Assembly: GCF_001619615.1 (NCBI RefSeq) | Contig: NZ_LQQP01000023.1 | Coordinates: forward strand, 124,001 to 188,000 | Direction of reading: 5' to 3' | DNA from: Microbacterium sp. T32 | GTDB lineage: Bacteria > Actinomycetota > Actinomycetes > Actinomycetales > Microbacteriaceae | Length of the DNA stretch: 64,000 bases | Translations under genes and position numbers: made by a program | The notes under the pieces: model-generated | Seen by the model: only the letters and a program-made list of their open reading frames with translations | The model's database searches: none | Told to the model about the DNA's origin: nothing | In this document: one piece after another, positions 17,611 to 25,569 of the stretch | Numbering within the stretch: the stretch's first letter is position 1 | Layout: every line of letters starts with the position of its first letter

Positions 17611-18450
17611 TCATGCGGCGACCGAGGGGCCCAGGACCGCCAGGAGGCGCAGCTTCTCGGCGCTCTCGCTGCCGGGGACCGCGGTGTAGACCAGCAGCGA
17701 ATGCGACGTCTCGGGGTCGACGAGCGACTGGCAATGCAGCTCGAGCGCGCCGACCGCGGGGTGCACGAACCGCTTGGTCGCGCTCGGCCGAAGCCCGACC
17801 TCGTGCGCGGCCCACAGGGTCCGGAATTCCGCGCTGCGCTCGAGAAGATCGTCGGCCAGGGCGGCGGCCCGAGAACCCGGGCCGCGGCGGCCCGCGAGCT
17901 CGCGGAGACCTGCGGCGAAGAGCCGGCTGAGGAACTCGTGCTCCTCCGACGCGTAGAGCGCTCGCGACGCGGGATCACTGAACCACCGGTAGCCGAGGCT
18001 GCGCTCGGGCCCGGTCCGCCGCGACGCGTCACCGACCAGGGTGGCGCCCAGGGGCGACTGCCGCAGGGTCTCGCCGAGTTCGGTGACGATCTCGGCGGGG
18101 GTGTCGTCGAGGCGATCGAGGATGCGGAGGAGTCCCGGGCTGACGTGCTCGCCCGCGGCGGAGCGCTCGTCCGGCACGTGCCCGGCGAGGCGGAACAGGT
18201 GGTCGCGCTCGGCGCGCGTGAGGTGGAAGCCCTGCGCGATCGCGGCGAGCATCTGCGGCGACGGCTGCGGGCCGCGCTCCCGCTCCAAGCGCGCGTAGTA
18301 GTCGGTCGACATGTGCGCGAGGGCCGCGGCCTCCTCGCGCCGGAGCCCGGGGGTGCGACGCCGTGCGCCGCGCGGCATCCCGACGTCCTCGGGTTGGAGC
18401 GCCTCGCGCCGGGTGCGGAGGAAGTCCGCGAGGGCCGTTCGGTCGATCAT
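17611..18450 (-). CDS. XRE-family regulator with MmyB-like ligand-binding domain
   Basis: 279 residues. The N-terminal helix-turn-helix with the typical PGLRREEAAALAHMSTDYYARLERERG (about 32-58) is followed by the MmyB-like domain (about 100-270), as in many actinobacterial regulators that control a divergent enzyme gene. GGGAGC stands just before the ATG. It is divergent from the molybdopterin oxidoreductase gene, with 202 bases between, so that gene is the likely target. The ligand is unknown. Confidence 0.85.
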   Translation of the reverse strand: MIDRTALADFLRTRREALQPEDVGMPRGARRRTPGLRREEAAALAHMSTDYYARLERERGPQPSPQMLAAIAQGFHLTRAERDHLFRLAGHVPDERSAAGEHVSPGLLRILDRLDDTPAEIVTELGETLRQSPLGATLVGDASRRTGPERSLGYRWFSDPASRALYASEEHEFLSRLFAAGLRELAGRRGPGSRAAALADDLLERSAEFRTLWAAHEVGLRPSATKRFVHPAVGALELHCQSLVDPETSHSLLVYTAVPGSESAEKLRLLAVLGPSVAA

Positions 18451-18640
18451 GCTCCCTGTCTACCCCTCGGTCGGGCGCGGATCCAGGACGCGGCGATCCC
18501 CCTCTCGCGGTTCGTCGGGAGAAGCGGCCCGGCTCGCGGGACACCCGGCCCGCAGCAGCGGGAGACACGGAGCGCACCATCCCGCGTTCCGGTTGGCTGT
18601 GAGTTCGGGATGCCACGGCGCTCGCGCCCCGTGCGCTGCC

Positions 18641-18646
18641 TATGCT
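18641..18646 (+). promoter_or_regulatory. Leaderless -10 element of the molybdopterin oxidoreductase gene
   Basis: TATGCT ends 6 bases before the GTG at 18653 and there is no Shine-Dalgarno sequence, so transcription probably begins at the start codon. No operator palindrome stands out in the 202-base gap shared with the XRE gene. Confidence 0.5.
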
Positions 18647-18652
18647 CCGAAC

Positions 18653-20191
18653 GTGGCCTCTGCTTCCCGCTCCCTCGACCTGCTCGCGGCCGGCGCCGGT
18701 GTCGCGGCCGCCGTGCTCGGCGCGGGACTCGGCGAACTCACCGCGGCCGTCGTCGCGCCGACGGCGAGCCCGTTCGCCGTCATCGGCGGCGGGATGATCG
18801 ACATCGCACCGCCGTGGGGGAAAGACCTGGCGATCAGCTGGTTCGGTACGAACGACAAGGCCGCGCTGCTGGTCGGCATCGCGATCCTCCTCCTGGCGAT
18901 CGCCGCCGCGGCCGGTGTTCTCGAGCGTCGCCGCCCGCCGTGGGGGCGCGTGATCCTGGGCGGACTCGGCGTCGTCGGCGTGGTCGTGTCGATGACACGG
19001 GCCGACGCGGACGTGCTGTCACCCGCGCCGTCGTTCGTCGCGGGAGCCGTCGCCGTGATCACGGGGGCGCTGCTGATCGCGCGCCTCCGCCGAACGGGTG
19101 CCGCCGCCCCCGAGGACACCACCGGCCCGTCACGGCGCAACGTCCTCGCGTTCTCGGGCATCGCGGTCGTCGTCGGCGCCCTCGCCGCGGTCGGTTCCGC
19201 GGCCGTCCGCGGCGGTGCTCAGGCGGCGTCGGCGGTCCGTTCCGCCCTGCGTCTGCCGACCCCGGCCACCACGACCCCCGTCCCGGCCGCGGCGGAGCTC
19301 GGCATCGACGGCCTCGCGCCGGTGATCACGCCGGCCGCGGACTTCTACCGCATCGACACCGCGCTCGTCGTGCCGCAGGTCGATCCGTCGACGTGGAGTC
19401 TTCGCATCCACGGGCTCGTCGAAGAGGAAGTCGTGCTGACCTGGGACGACCTCGTCGCCCTCCCCCAGCGCGAAACCGTCGCGACCCTCGTGTGCGTGTC
19501 GAACGAGATCGGCGGCGACCTGATCGGCACGGCGCGTTGGCTGGGCGTCCCGATCCGCGACCTGCTCGAGCGGGCGAAACCGACGGCGGATGCCGACATG
19601 GTGCTGTCGCACTCGATCGACGGCTTCACCGCCTCGACGCCGCTCGAGGCGCTGACCGACGAACGCGATGCGCTGCTCGCGATCGGGATGAACGGCGAGC
19701 CGCTCCCGATCGCGCACGGATTCCCCGTCCGCATGGTCGTCCCGGGCCTGTACGGCTACGTCTCCGCGACGAAGTGGGTGACCGAGCTCGAGGTGACGCA
19801 GTACGCGGTCGCCGAGGGCTACTGGACCTCGCGCGGATGGTCGGCGCGCGGCCCGGTGAAACTGGCATCCCGCATCGACGTCCCCCGCGCCGGCGCGCGC
19901 GTCACCGCCGGCTCCACGACCATCGCCGGAGTCGCCTGGCAGACCCACGTCGGCGTCTCGGGCGTCGAGGTGCAGATCGACGACGGCGCGTGGCAACCCG
20001 CGAAGCTCGCGACGGCGATCTCGTCCGACACGTGGGTGCAGTGGAGTCTGCCGTGGGATGCCACGTCGGGCACGCACACGATCCGCTGCCGCGCGACGTC
20101 CGCCACCGGCGAGACCCAGACCCAGCAGCGCGCCGCGCCCGCGCCCGACGGCGCGACCGGCTGGGACGAGCTGACCCTCACCGTCGCGTGA
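18653..20191 (+). CDS. Membrane-anchored molybdopterin-dependent oxidoreductase (sulfite-oxidase fold)
   Basis: 512 residues. About four N-terminal membrane segments (within 1-180) end near SRRNVLAFSG. A SuoX-type molybdopterin domain follows (about 225-400), with the probable Mo-binding Cys in LVCVSNEIGGDLIGTARW, and then a C-terminal Ig-like dimerisation domain (GVSGVEVQIDDGAWQPAKL). The open frame extends upstream, but the GTG at 18653 suits a leaderless start. The catalytic domain should face outside. The substrate is not identifiable; a cytochrome b561 at 58 kb could be an electron partner, though it is far away. Its stop codon is inside palindrome copy 3. Confidence 0.82.
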   Translation: MASASRSLDLLAAGAGVAAAVLGAGLGELTAAVVAPTASPFAVIGGGMIDIAPPWGKDLAISWFGTNDKAALLVGIAILLLAIAAAAGVLERRRPPWGRVILGGLGVVGVVVSMTRADADVLSPAPSFVAGAVAVITGALLIARLRRTGAAAPEDTTGPSRRNVLAFSGIAVVVGALAAVGSAAVRGGAQAASAVRSALRLPTPATTTPVPAAAELGIDGLAPVITPAADFYRIDTALVVPQVDPSTWSLRIHGLVEEEVVLTWDDLVALPQRETVATLVCVSNEIGGDLIGTARWLGVPIRDLLERAKPTADADMVLSHSIDGFTASTPLEALTDERDALLAIGMNGEPLPIAHGFPVRMVVPGLYGYVSATKWVTELEVTQYAVAEGYWTSRGWSARGPVKLASRIDVPRAGARVTAGSTTIAGVAWQTHVGVSGVEVQIDDGAWQPAKLATAISSDTWVQWSLPWDATSGTHTIRCRATSATGETQTQQRAAPAPDGATGWDELTLTVA

Positions 20192-20248
20192 GGGGTCATT
20201 TTCTGTCGCCTGGAGCGACCGGAAGCGACAGAAATTGACCCCTCACGC
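20186..20248. repeat. Long inverted repeat, TGAGGGGTCA family, copy 3
   Basis: 24-base arms (20186-20209, 20225-20248) with one mismatch and a 15-base loop. The end of the upstream gene reads GCG-TGA into the arm exactly as in copy 1, so the repeat supplies the stop codon in the same register. It separates convergent genes. Confidence 0.9.
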
Positions 20249-20259
20249 CTGGGTCAGGG

Positions 20260-21474
20260 TCAGGGCAGGACGTGACGGAGCTGCTCGATCGCCCAGTCGA
20301 TCTCGGTCGCGCGGATCGTCAGGGGCGGCGCGATGCGGATCGTCTGCCCGTGCGTGTCCTTGACCAGCACGCCGCGCGCGAGGAGCTTCTCGGCGATCTC
20401 GCGCCCGCGGCCCGCGACCGGGTCGATGTCGACGCCCGCCCAGAGCCCGGCCACGCGCACCGCTGTCACGCCGTGACCGACGAGCGCCTCGAGCCCCTGC
20501 GTGAGATGCTCGCCGAGCGCCTTCGCGCGGGTCTGGAACTCTCCGGATGCCAGCATCTCGACGACCCGCAGTCCCACCGCGGCAGCCAGCGGATTGCCGC
20601 CGAACGTCGAGCCGTGCTCACCGGCACGGATGACACCCAGGACGTCCTCGTTCGCGACGACCGCGGACAGGGGCAGGATGCCACCGCCCAGCGCCTTGCC
20701 GAGGAGGTAGATGTCGGGCACGACGCCCTCGCGGTCGCACGCGAACGTCTCGCCCACGCGGCCGAGGCCCGACTGGATCTCGTCGGCGATGAACAGCACG
20801 TCGTTCTCGGTACAGATCTCGCGCACCCGGCGGAGGAACCCCTCCGGCGGGATGATGATGCCGGCCTCGCCCTGGATCGGCTCGAGGAGCACCGCGGCGG
20901 TGTTCTCGTCGATCGCGGCGGCGATGGCATCCGCGTCTCCGTAGGGCACGTGCACGAAGCCGGGCGCGTACGGACCGAAGTCGTCGTGCGCGACGGGGTC
21001 GTCGCTGAAGCCGACGATCGTCGTGGTGCGGCCGTGGAAGTTGCCGTTCGCGACGATGATGGTCGCGGCATCCGGGGCGATGCCCTTCGAGCGGTAGCCC
21101 CACGCGCGGGCGACCTTGATACCGGTCTCGACCGCCTCCGCGCCGGTGTTCATCGGCAGCACGAGGTCCTTGCCGCACAGCTGCGCGAGCGCCGTGGCGA
21201 AGGGGCCGAGCTTGTCGTTGTGGAACGCGCGGCTCGTGAGCGTGAGGCGCTCCAGCTGCTCGCGGGCGGCGGCGAGGATCGCCGGGTGGCCGTGGCCGAA
21301 GTTCAACGCGGAGTACGCCGACAGCAGGTCGAGGTAGCGCTTGCCCTCGACGTCGGTGACCCAGACGCCCTCGGCGCGCGCGGCGACGACCGGCAGCGGG
21401 TGGTAGTTGTGCGCGAGGTGCGCGCCCTCGGCGGCGATGAGCTGAGCGCCGAGGTCGTCGACGGTGGTGCTCAT
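20260..21474 (-). CDS. rocD: Ornithine aminotransferase
   Basis: 404 residues, normal for the family. It transfers the delta-amino group of ornithine to 2-oxoglutarate, giving glutamate semialdehyde. Class III PLP features are present: FIADEIQSGLGRVG (the Asp that holds PLP), LGKALGGGILPLSAV (Schiff-base Lys) and GEHGSTFGGNPLAAA. The ATG at 21474 forms an ATGA overlap with the preceding amidinohydrolase gene and is preferred to an upstream in-frame start. The pair forms an arginine-breakdown operon. Confidence 0.92.
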   Translation of the reverse strand: MSTTVDDLGAQLIAAEGAHLAHNYHPLPVVAARAEGVWVTDVEGKRYLDLLSAYSALNFGHGHPAILAAAREQLERLTLTSRAFHNDKLGPFATALAQLCGKDLVLPMNTGAEAVETGIKVARAWGYRSKGIAPDAATIIVANGNFHGRTTTIVGFSDDPVAHDDFGPYAPGFVHVPYGDADAIAAAIDENTAAVLLEPIQGEAGIIIPPEGFLRRVREICTENDVLFIADEIQSGLGRVGETFACDREGVVPDIYLLGKALGGGILPLSAVVANEDVLGVIRAGEHGSTFGGNPLAAAVGLRVVEMLASGEFQTRAKALGEHLTQGLEALVGHGVTAVRVAGLWAGVDIDPVAGRGREIAEKLLARGVLVKDTHGQTIRIAPPLTIRATEIDWAIEQLRHVLP

Positions 21475-22355
21475 CGGGTGCCTCCGCGCAGCTCGAGCGT
21501 GCAGCACTTGATCCCGCCGCCGCCGAGCAGCAGCTCGGACAGGTCGACCAGGACGGGCGTGTAGCCGCGCTCGCGCAGCTGCGCCTCGAAGCCCTTCGCG
21601 CGCAGCGAGATGATGACGTTCTTGCCGTCGCTGGCGGAGTTCAGGCCGAACACCGCGCCGTCGGCATCCGAGACCCGGATGGCATCCGGATACCGCTCAC
21701 GGAGGATCGCCTGGCTGCGCTCATCGAAGGCGTTCGGCAGGTACGCGATGTTGGCCTTCTCGACGCCGCCGGGACCCTCGACCGGGTCGAGCACGGCGAT
21801 CGCGGTGTCGAGGTGGTAGAACCGCGGGTCGGTGAGCGTCAGCGACACGACCTCGCGCGAGAACACCTCTCCGACCTCGCGGTGGCTGTCGCCCGTCGAG
21901 CGGAAGCCGGTGCCGGCGAGGATCGTGTTCCCGACGAGCAGGAAGTCGCCCTCGCCCTCGTTGACCTCGACCGGCTCGGCGACCTCGAAACCGTTGGCGG
22001 CGAACCAGTCGATGAACGCGGGGGCCTCGTCGGCACGCTCGCGGAAGCGGAACTTCGGGCCGTACGCGACGCCGTCGATGACGAAGCCGCCGTTGGCCGT
22101 GTAGACCATGTCGGGCAGGCCCTCGAGCGGGTCGATGAGCTCGATCTCGTGGCCGAGCTCGGTGTACGTGTCGTAGAGCGACTGCCACTGGCGCAGGGCC
22201 AGGGCGGTGTCGGTGGGGCGCGACGGCTCCATCCACGGGTTGATGCTGTAGCTGACGGTGAAGTGCTCGGGCCGGCACATGAGGTACCGGCGGTGCTGCT
22301 GCACGCGCTCGACCGTTGCGGTCTCGGCGGGGGCGGCGGTGGGGTTCGCGGACAT
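21471..22355 (-). CDS. Arginine/dimethylarginine amidinohydrolase family enzyme
   Basis: 294 residues of the pentein fold, usually annotated DdaH. Active-site elements are VYTANGGFV (Asn88), GEGDFLL, the catalytic His181 in FYHLDTAIAVL and Cys284 in GGGGIKCCTLEL. The Asn in the TAN motif is the feature I associate with cyanobacterial arginine dihydrolase ArgZ, whereas deiminases carry Asp there. A product of ornithine would feed the co-translated rocD directly; a citrulline product would not. The family is certain; the exact reaction is not. Confidence 0.85.
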   Translation of the reverse strand: MSANPTAAPAETATVERVQQHRRYLMCRPEHFTVSYSINPWMEPSRPTDTALALRQWQSLYDTYTELGHEIELIDPLEGLPDMVYTANGGFVIDGVAYGPKFRFRERADEAPAFIDWFAANGFEVAEPVEVNEGEGDFLLVGNTILAGTGFRSTGDSHREVGEVFSREVVSLTLTDPRFYHLDTAIAVLDPVEGPGGVEKANIAYLPNAFDERSQAILRERYPDAIRVSDADGAVFGLNSASDGKNVIISLRAKGFEAQLRERGYTPVLVDLSELLLGGGGIKCCTLELRGGTR

Positions 22356-22517
22356 CTCTGCTCCTCAGGAGAAGGTGCGGCGGACGCTGTCCTCTGGGCC
22401 CGGTGGCCCTTCGACCCGGCGGCGCCTTCGCGCCGTGCGGGGAAAGGTCGGTCCGAGCACGCCGTGGCCATTGTCTCACGCGGGCGCGGGCGCGCGCGAG
22501 CCGCCGGGCGGGTTCGG

Positions 22518-22806
22518 CACAACCTCAGCGATTCGCGCCGGGTCAGTGGCATCCGGCCGAATCGGGCTGAGGTAGCGCGGATCGCGGAGGATGCGCCGAT
22601 CGCGGAGCGGGCGCGGCGCATCGCCGCCGCCGCGGCACAACCTCAGCGATTCGCGCCGGGTCAGTGGCATCCGCCCGAATCGGGCTGAGGTTGCGCGGAT
22701 CGCGGAGGATGCGCCGATCGCGGAGCGGGCGCGGCGCATCGCCGCCGCCGCGGCACAACCTCAGCGATTCGCGCCGGGTCAGTGGCATCCGCCCGAATCG
22801 GACTGA
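22518..22806. repeat. Tandem 118-base repeats, each with an inverted repeat
   Basis: Three copies begin at 22518, 22636 and 22754 (period exactly 118). Each has arms AACCTCAGC..GATTCG and CGAATCGGGCTGAGGTT around a loop containing GGGTCAGTGGCATCC, then a GC-rich spacer; the third copy is diverged at its end. The array fills most of the 533-base gap between divergent genes (amidinohydrolase and mtnA). Nothing in it looks coding; short open frames across it are repeat artefacts. Confidence 0.9.
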
Positions 22807-22888
22807 GTGTGCGCGGATCGCGGACGGGGCGCGTCGCGCGGCGTCACGGGCGCCGTCGCTGTCGGACGTGCGTGGGAGAATCATCGCG

Positions 22889-24058
22889 ATGTCTGCCACG
22901 CTCGAGAACTCCGTCGTCTTCGACGAGTCGGCCGGTGTCGTCCGCATCCTCGATCGCCGCGTGTTCCCCGCGCGGGTGGAATGGGTGGATGCCACGACCC
23001 CCGACGAGGTCGCCACGGCCATCCGCGACATGGTGACCCAGAGCTCGGGGCCGCTGTACGCCGCGACCGCCGGCATGGGGCTGGCCGCGCTCCACGTGCG
23101 CGGGCTGCCGCTCGGCGAGGCGCGCACCGCGCTCGGCCGCGCGGGTCGCGCCCTCGCCACCGCCCGCCCGACGAATGCCCACCCGCGCGATGCCGTCGCC
23201 CGGATCCTCACGGCCGGACGGGATGCCGACGACACCGACGCCCTCGTGTCCGTGACGCTCAAGACGGCCGCGGCCGTCGACCGCGACTACCGCGAGGCGA
23301 GCCTGCGTCTCGGTCGCGCGACGCTGTCCCTGCTGCCGGCGTCGCCGCGCATCCTGACGCACTGCTGGGCCGACGCGTACCTGTTCGGGCTCGTCGCAGC
23401 CTCCCGCGAGGCCGGCCGCGAGATCGAGTGGATCGCGACCGAGACCCGCCCGTACCTGCAGGGCGCGCGCCTGACCGCGCACTCGCTGCGCGAGCTCGAC
23501 CAGAAGGTCACGCTGATCACCGACGGCATGGCCGCAGCGGCCCTCGCCTCGCCGCGCGGTGTCGGCTCCGGACCGATCGACGCCGTCGTCACCGCCGCCG
23601 ACCGTGTCGCGCTCGACGGATCCGTGGTGAACAAGGTGGGCACGCTCGCGCACGCGGCCGCAGCGGCGGCGTTCGGCATCCCGTACTACGCCATGGTCGA
23701 GGCGCCCGATCCCGGTGCTCCGACGGGCGCCGACGTCGTGATCGAGGACCGCGACCCGCGCGAGGTGCTCGAGGTCCTGGGGCACCGCACCGCGAGCCCG
23801 CTCGTGACCGACGCGTGGTACCCCGCGTTCGACGTCACGCCGCCGCGCCTGGTGACCCGGATCGCGACGAGTCGCGGAACCTTCGCCCCGGCGAACGTCG
23901 GCGAGCACTTCGCGACGGACCCGGATGCCGAGGCGCCCGCGCCCGCGCTCCGGCGCCGCCGCTCGCCCGCCGAGCCCGCGCCGGTCGCCGCGACCGTGCA
24001 GCCCGACACCATCGCTTTCCGCTCCGTGACCGCTTCCCCCGACGAGGACCCGCAATGA
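22889..24058 (+). CDS. mtnA: Methylthioribose-1-phosphate isomerase, divergent
   Basis: 389 residues. It converts 5-methylthioribose-1-phosphate to methylthioribulose-1-phosphate in methionine salvage. Catalytic Cys (ILTHCWADA) and Asp (VTAADRVALDGSVVNKVGT) are kept, as is ETRPYLQGARLTA. The usual N-terminal RGAPAIG loop is replaced by QSSGPLYAAT, and an Ala/Pro/Arg-rich tail of about 40 residues is added, so it is not a textbook member. The ATG at 22889 lies after the repeat array. The stop overlaps mtnC (ATGA). The genomic set mtnA-C-B makes the role secure. Confidence 0.83.
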   Translation: MSATLENSVVFDESAGVVRILDRRVFPARVEWVDATTPDEVATAIRDMVTQSSGPLYAATAGMGLAALHVRGLPLGEARTALGRAGRALATARPTNAHPRDAVARILTAGRDADDTDALVSVTLKTAAAVDRDYREASLRLGRATLSLLPASPRILTHCWADAYLFGLVAASREAGREIEWIATETRPYLQGARLTAHSLRELDQKVTLITDGMAAAALASPRGVGSGPIDAVVTAADRVALDGSVVNKVGTLAHAAAAAAFGIPYYAMVEAPDPGAPTGADVVIEDRDPREVLEVLGHRTASPLVTDAWYPAFDVTPPRLVTRIATSRGTFAPANVGEHFATDPDAEAPAPALRRRRSPAEPAPVAATVQPDTIAFRSVTASPDEDPQ

Positions 24059-24756
24059 CCGCCATCTCCGCCGACGTCGTCGTGCTCGACATCGAGGGCA
24101 CGACGAGCGCCGCCGGGTTCATCCTCGGCGACCTGTACGACTACGCCCGCCCGCGCCTCGACGCGCTCCTCGCCCGCGACGACGACACCGTGCGCGCCGC
24201 CCGCGCCGACGCGATCGCCGAGACCGGACTGGATGCCGACGCCACCGATACCCAGGTCGCCGACGCGCTGCGCGAGCTCATGGCATCCGATGTGAAGTCG
24301 ACGCCGCTGAAGACGCTGCAGGGCATCCTGTGGGCCGAGGGTTTCGCCGCCGGCGAGATCCACTCGCAGTTCTTCGAGGACGTGCCGCCGCGCCTGCACG
24401 CGTGGCACGAGGCGGGGATCCGGCTCGCGGTGTACTCGTCCGGCTCCGTCGCATCGCAGGTGCCGTGGTTCCGCCACGCGCCGCAGGGCGATCTGACGCC
24501 GCTCGTCGAGGACTTCTTCGACACGGTGAGCGCGGGTCCCAAGAAGGAGTCCGGGTCGTACGACCGCATCGCCGCGGCGCTGGGGGTCGCTCCCGGGCGC
24601 GCGCTGTTCCTCACCGACCACCCCGACGAGGTCGCCGCGGCCCTCGCGGCCGGCTGGCAGGTCGTCGCGCTCGACCGCGCCGGCGAGCCCTGGCACGGCG
24701 CGGAGTTCGCGGCGCCGGCGGTGGCCTCCTTCGACGAGATCGAGCTCACGCGATGA
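24055..24756 (+). CDS. mtnC: Acireductone synthase (enolase-phosphatase E1)
   Basis: 233 residues, HAD superfamily. The nucleophile motif is VVLDIEGTTS, the second motif AVYSSGSVASQ, with Lys in GPKKESGSY and acidic FLTDHPDEV. It enolises and dephosphorylates diketo-methylthiopentyl-1-phosphate to the acireductone. Starts and stops overlap both neighbours by 4 bases, so mtnA, mtnC and mtnB are translated together. Confidence 0.93.
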   Translation: MTAISADVVVLDIEGTTSAAGFILGDLYDYARPRLDALLARDDDTVRAARADAIAETGLDADATDTQVADALRELMASDVKSTPLKTLQGILWAEGFAAGEIHSQFFEDVPPRLHAWHEAGIRLAVYSSGSVASQVPWFRHAPQGDLTPLVEDFFDTVSAGPKKESGSYDRIAAALGVAPGRALFLTDHPDEVAAALAAGWQVVALDRAGEPWHGAEFAAPAVASFDEIELTR

Positions 24757-25385
24757 CGCTCCCTCTCACCGCGCGCGTGCAGGAAGCCGGTGCCGCTCTC
24801 GCCACAGAGGCCGCCCGGTTCTCGGGGTACGGCTGGATGCGCGGCACCTCCGGCAACCTGTCGGTCGTGATCGACCGGCATCCGCTCGTGCTCGCGGTCA
24901 CGGCATCCGGTCTCGACAAGTCCGAGCTCACCGATCGCGACGTCGTGCTGATCGACGCCGACGGCGCGGCGATCGACCCCGACGACCCGCGGCCGCCGTC
25001 CGCCGAGGCGGGGCTCCACGCGCACATCGCCGCGCGGACCGGCGCGGGAGCGGTGTTCCACGTGCACGCGTTCGACGCGGTCGTCGCGGGGCACCGGTGG
25101 CCGGGCGGGGTCGAGATCCGCGACATGGAGATGCTCAAGGGCATCGGCCACCGCGCGCACGGCGAGACCGTGACGATCCCGGTGATCGCGAACGACCAGG
25201 ACATGAGCGTCGAGGCCGCCCGCTTCGACGAGGTCTACGTCCCGGCCACGGCCGACGTGCCCGAGGTCCCCGCGCTCATCGTCGCGAGCCACGGCATGTA
25301 CGCGTGGGGCGAGGACGTCGCCGCCGCCCGCCGCCACCTCGAGATCGCCGAGTGGCTGCTGCGTTTCACCGTCGCGACCCGCTGA
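24753..25385 (+). CDS. mtnB: Methylthioribulose-1-phosphate dehydratase
   Basis: 210 residues, class II aldolase fold. Zinc ligands are in VFHVHAFDAVVAG and the later IVASHGMYAWG; the catalytic Glu is probably in PSAEAGLHAHI. GTSGNLSV is the typical N-terminal loop. It dehydrates methylthioribulose-1-phosphate. It is the last gene of the salvage operon, ended by an inverted repeat at 25.5 kb. Confidence 0.93.
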   Translation: MTLPLTARVQEAGAALATEAARFSGYGWMRGTSGNLSVVIDRHPLVLAVTASGLDKSELTDRDVVLIDADGAAIDPDDPRPPSAEAGLHAHIAARTGAGAVFHVHAFDAVVAGHRWPGGVEIRDMEMLKGIGHRAHGETVTIPVIANDQDMSVEAARFDEVYVPATADVPEVPALIVASHGMYAWGEDVAAARRHLEIAEWLLRFTVATR

Positions 25386-25473
25386 GCAGCGGCGCTGCGC
25401 TCTCGGCGTGCGTCGCGACCCGCTGAGCCGCGGCATCCGTCACCGCCCGGCCGCCTGCGGCCAGGACCAACTC

Positions 25474-25542
25474 CGCATAAACGCTCCGGCTCGGCAGAAA
25501 CGCTCGGAGAGGGCGTTTCCGCCGACGCACAGCGTTTATGCG
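25474..25542. repeat. Nested double inverted repeat after mtnB
   Basis: Outer perfect 12-base arms CGCATAAACGCT (25474-25485) and its complement (25531-25542). Inside them is a second stem, CGGCAGAAACGC (25492-25503) with GCGTTTCCGCCG (25513-25524), one mismatch. It lies between convergent mtnB and mtnK, so it probably terminates both. The word GCAGAAACGC recurs in the palindrome at 31.3 kb. Confidence 0.8.
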
Positions 25543-25569
25543 CGGGGGCGGGGCGGCGCCCCGCCCCCG

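Noticed and set aside
22518..22806. CRISPR array
   Set aside because: The whole 118-base unit is repeated, including the would-be spacers, and no cas gene is near. The same holds for the 55-kb array.
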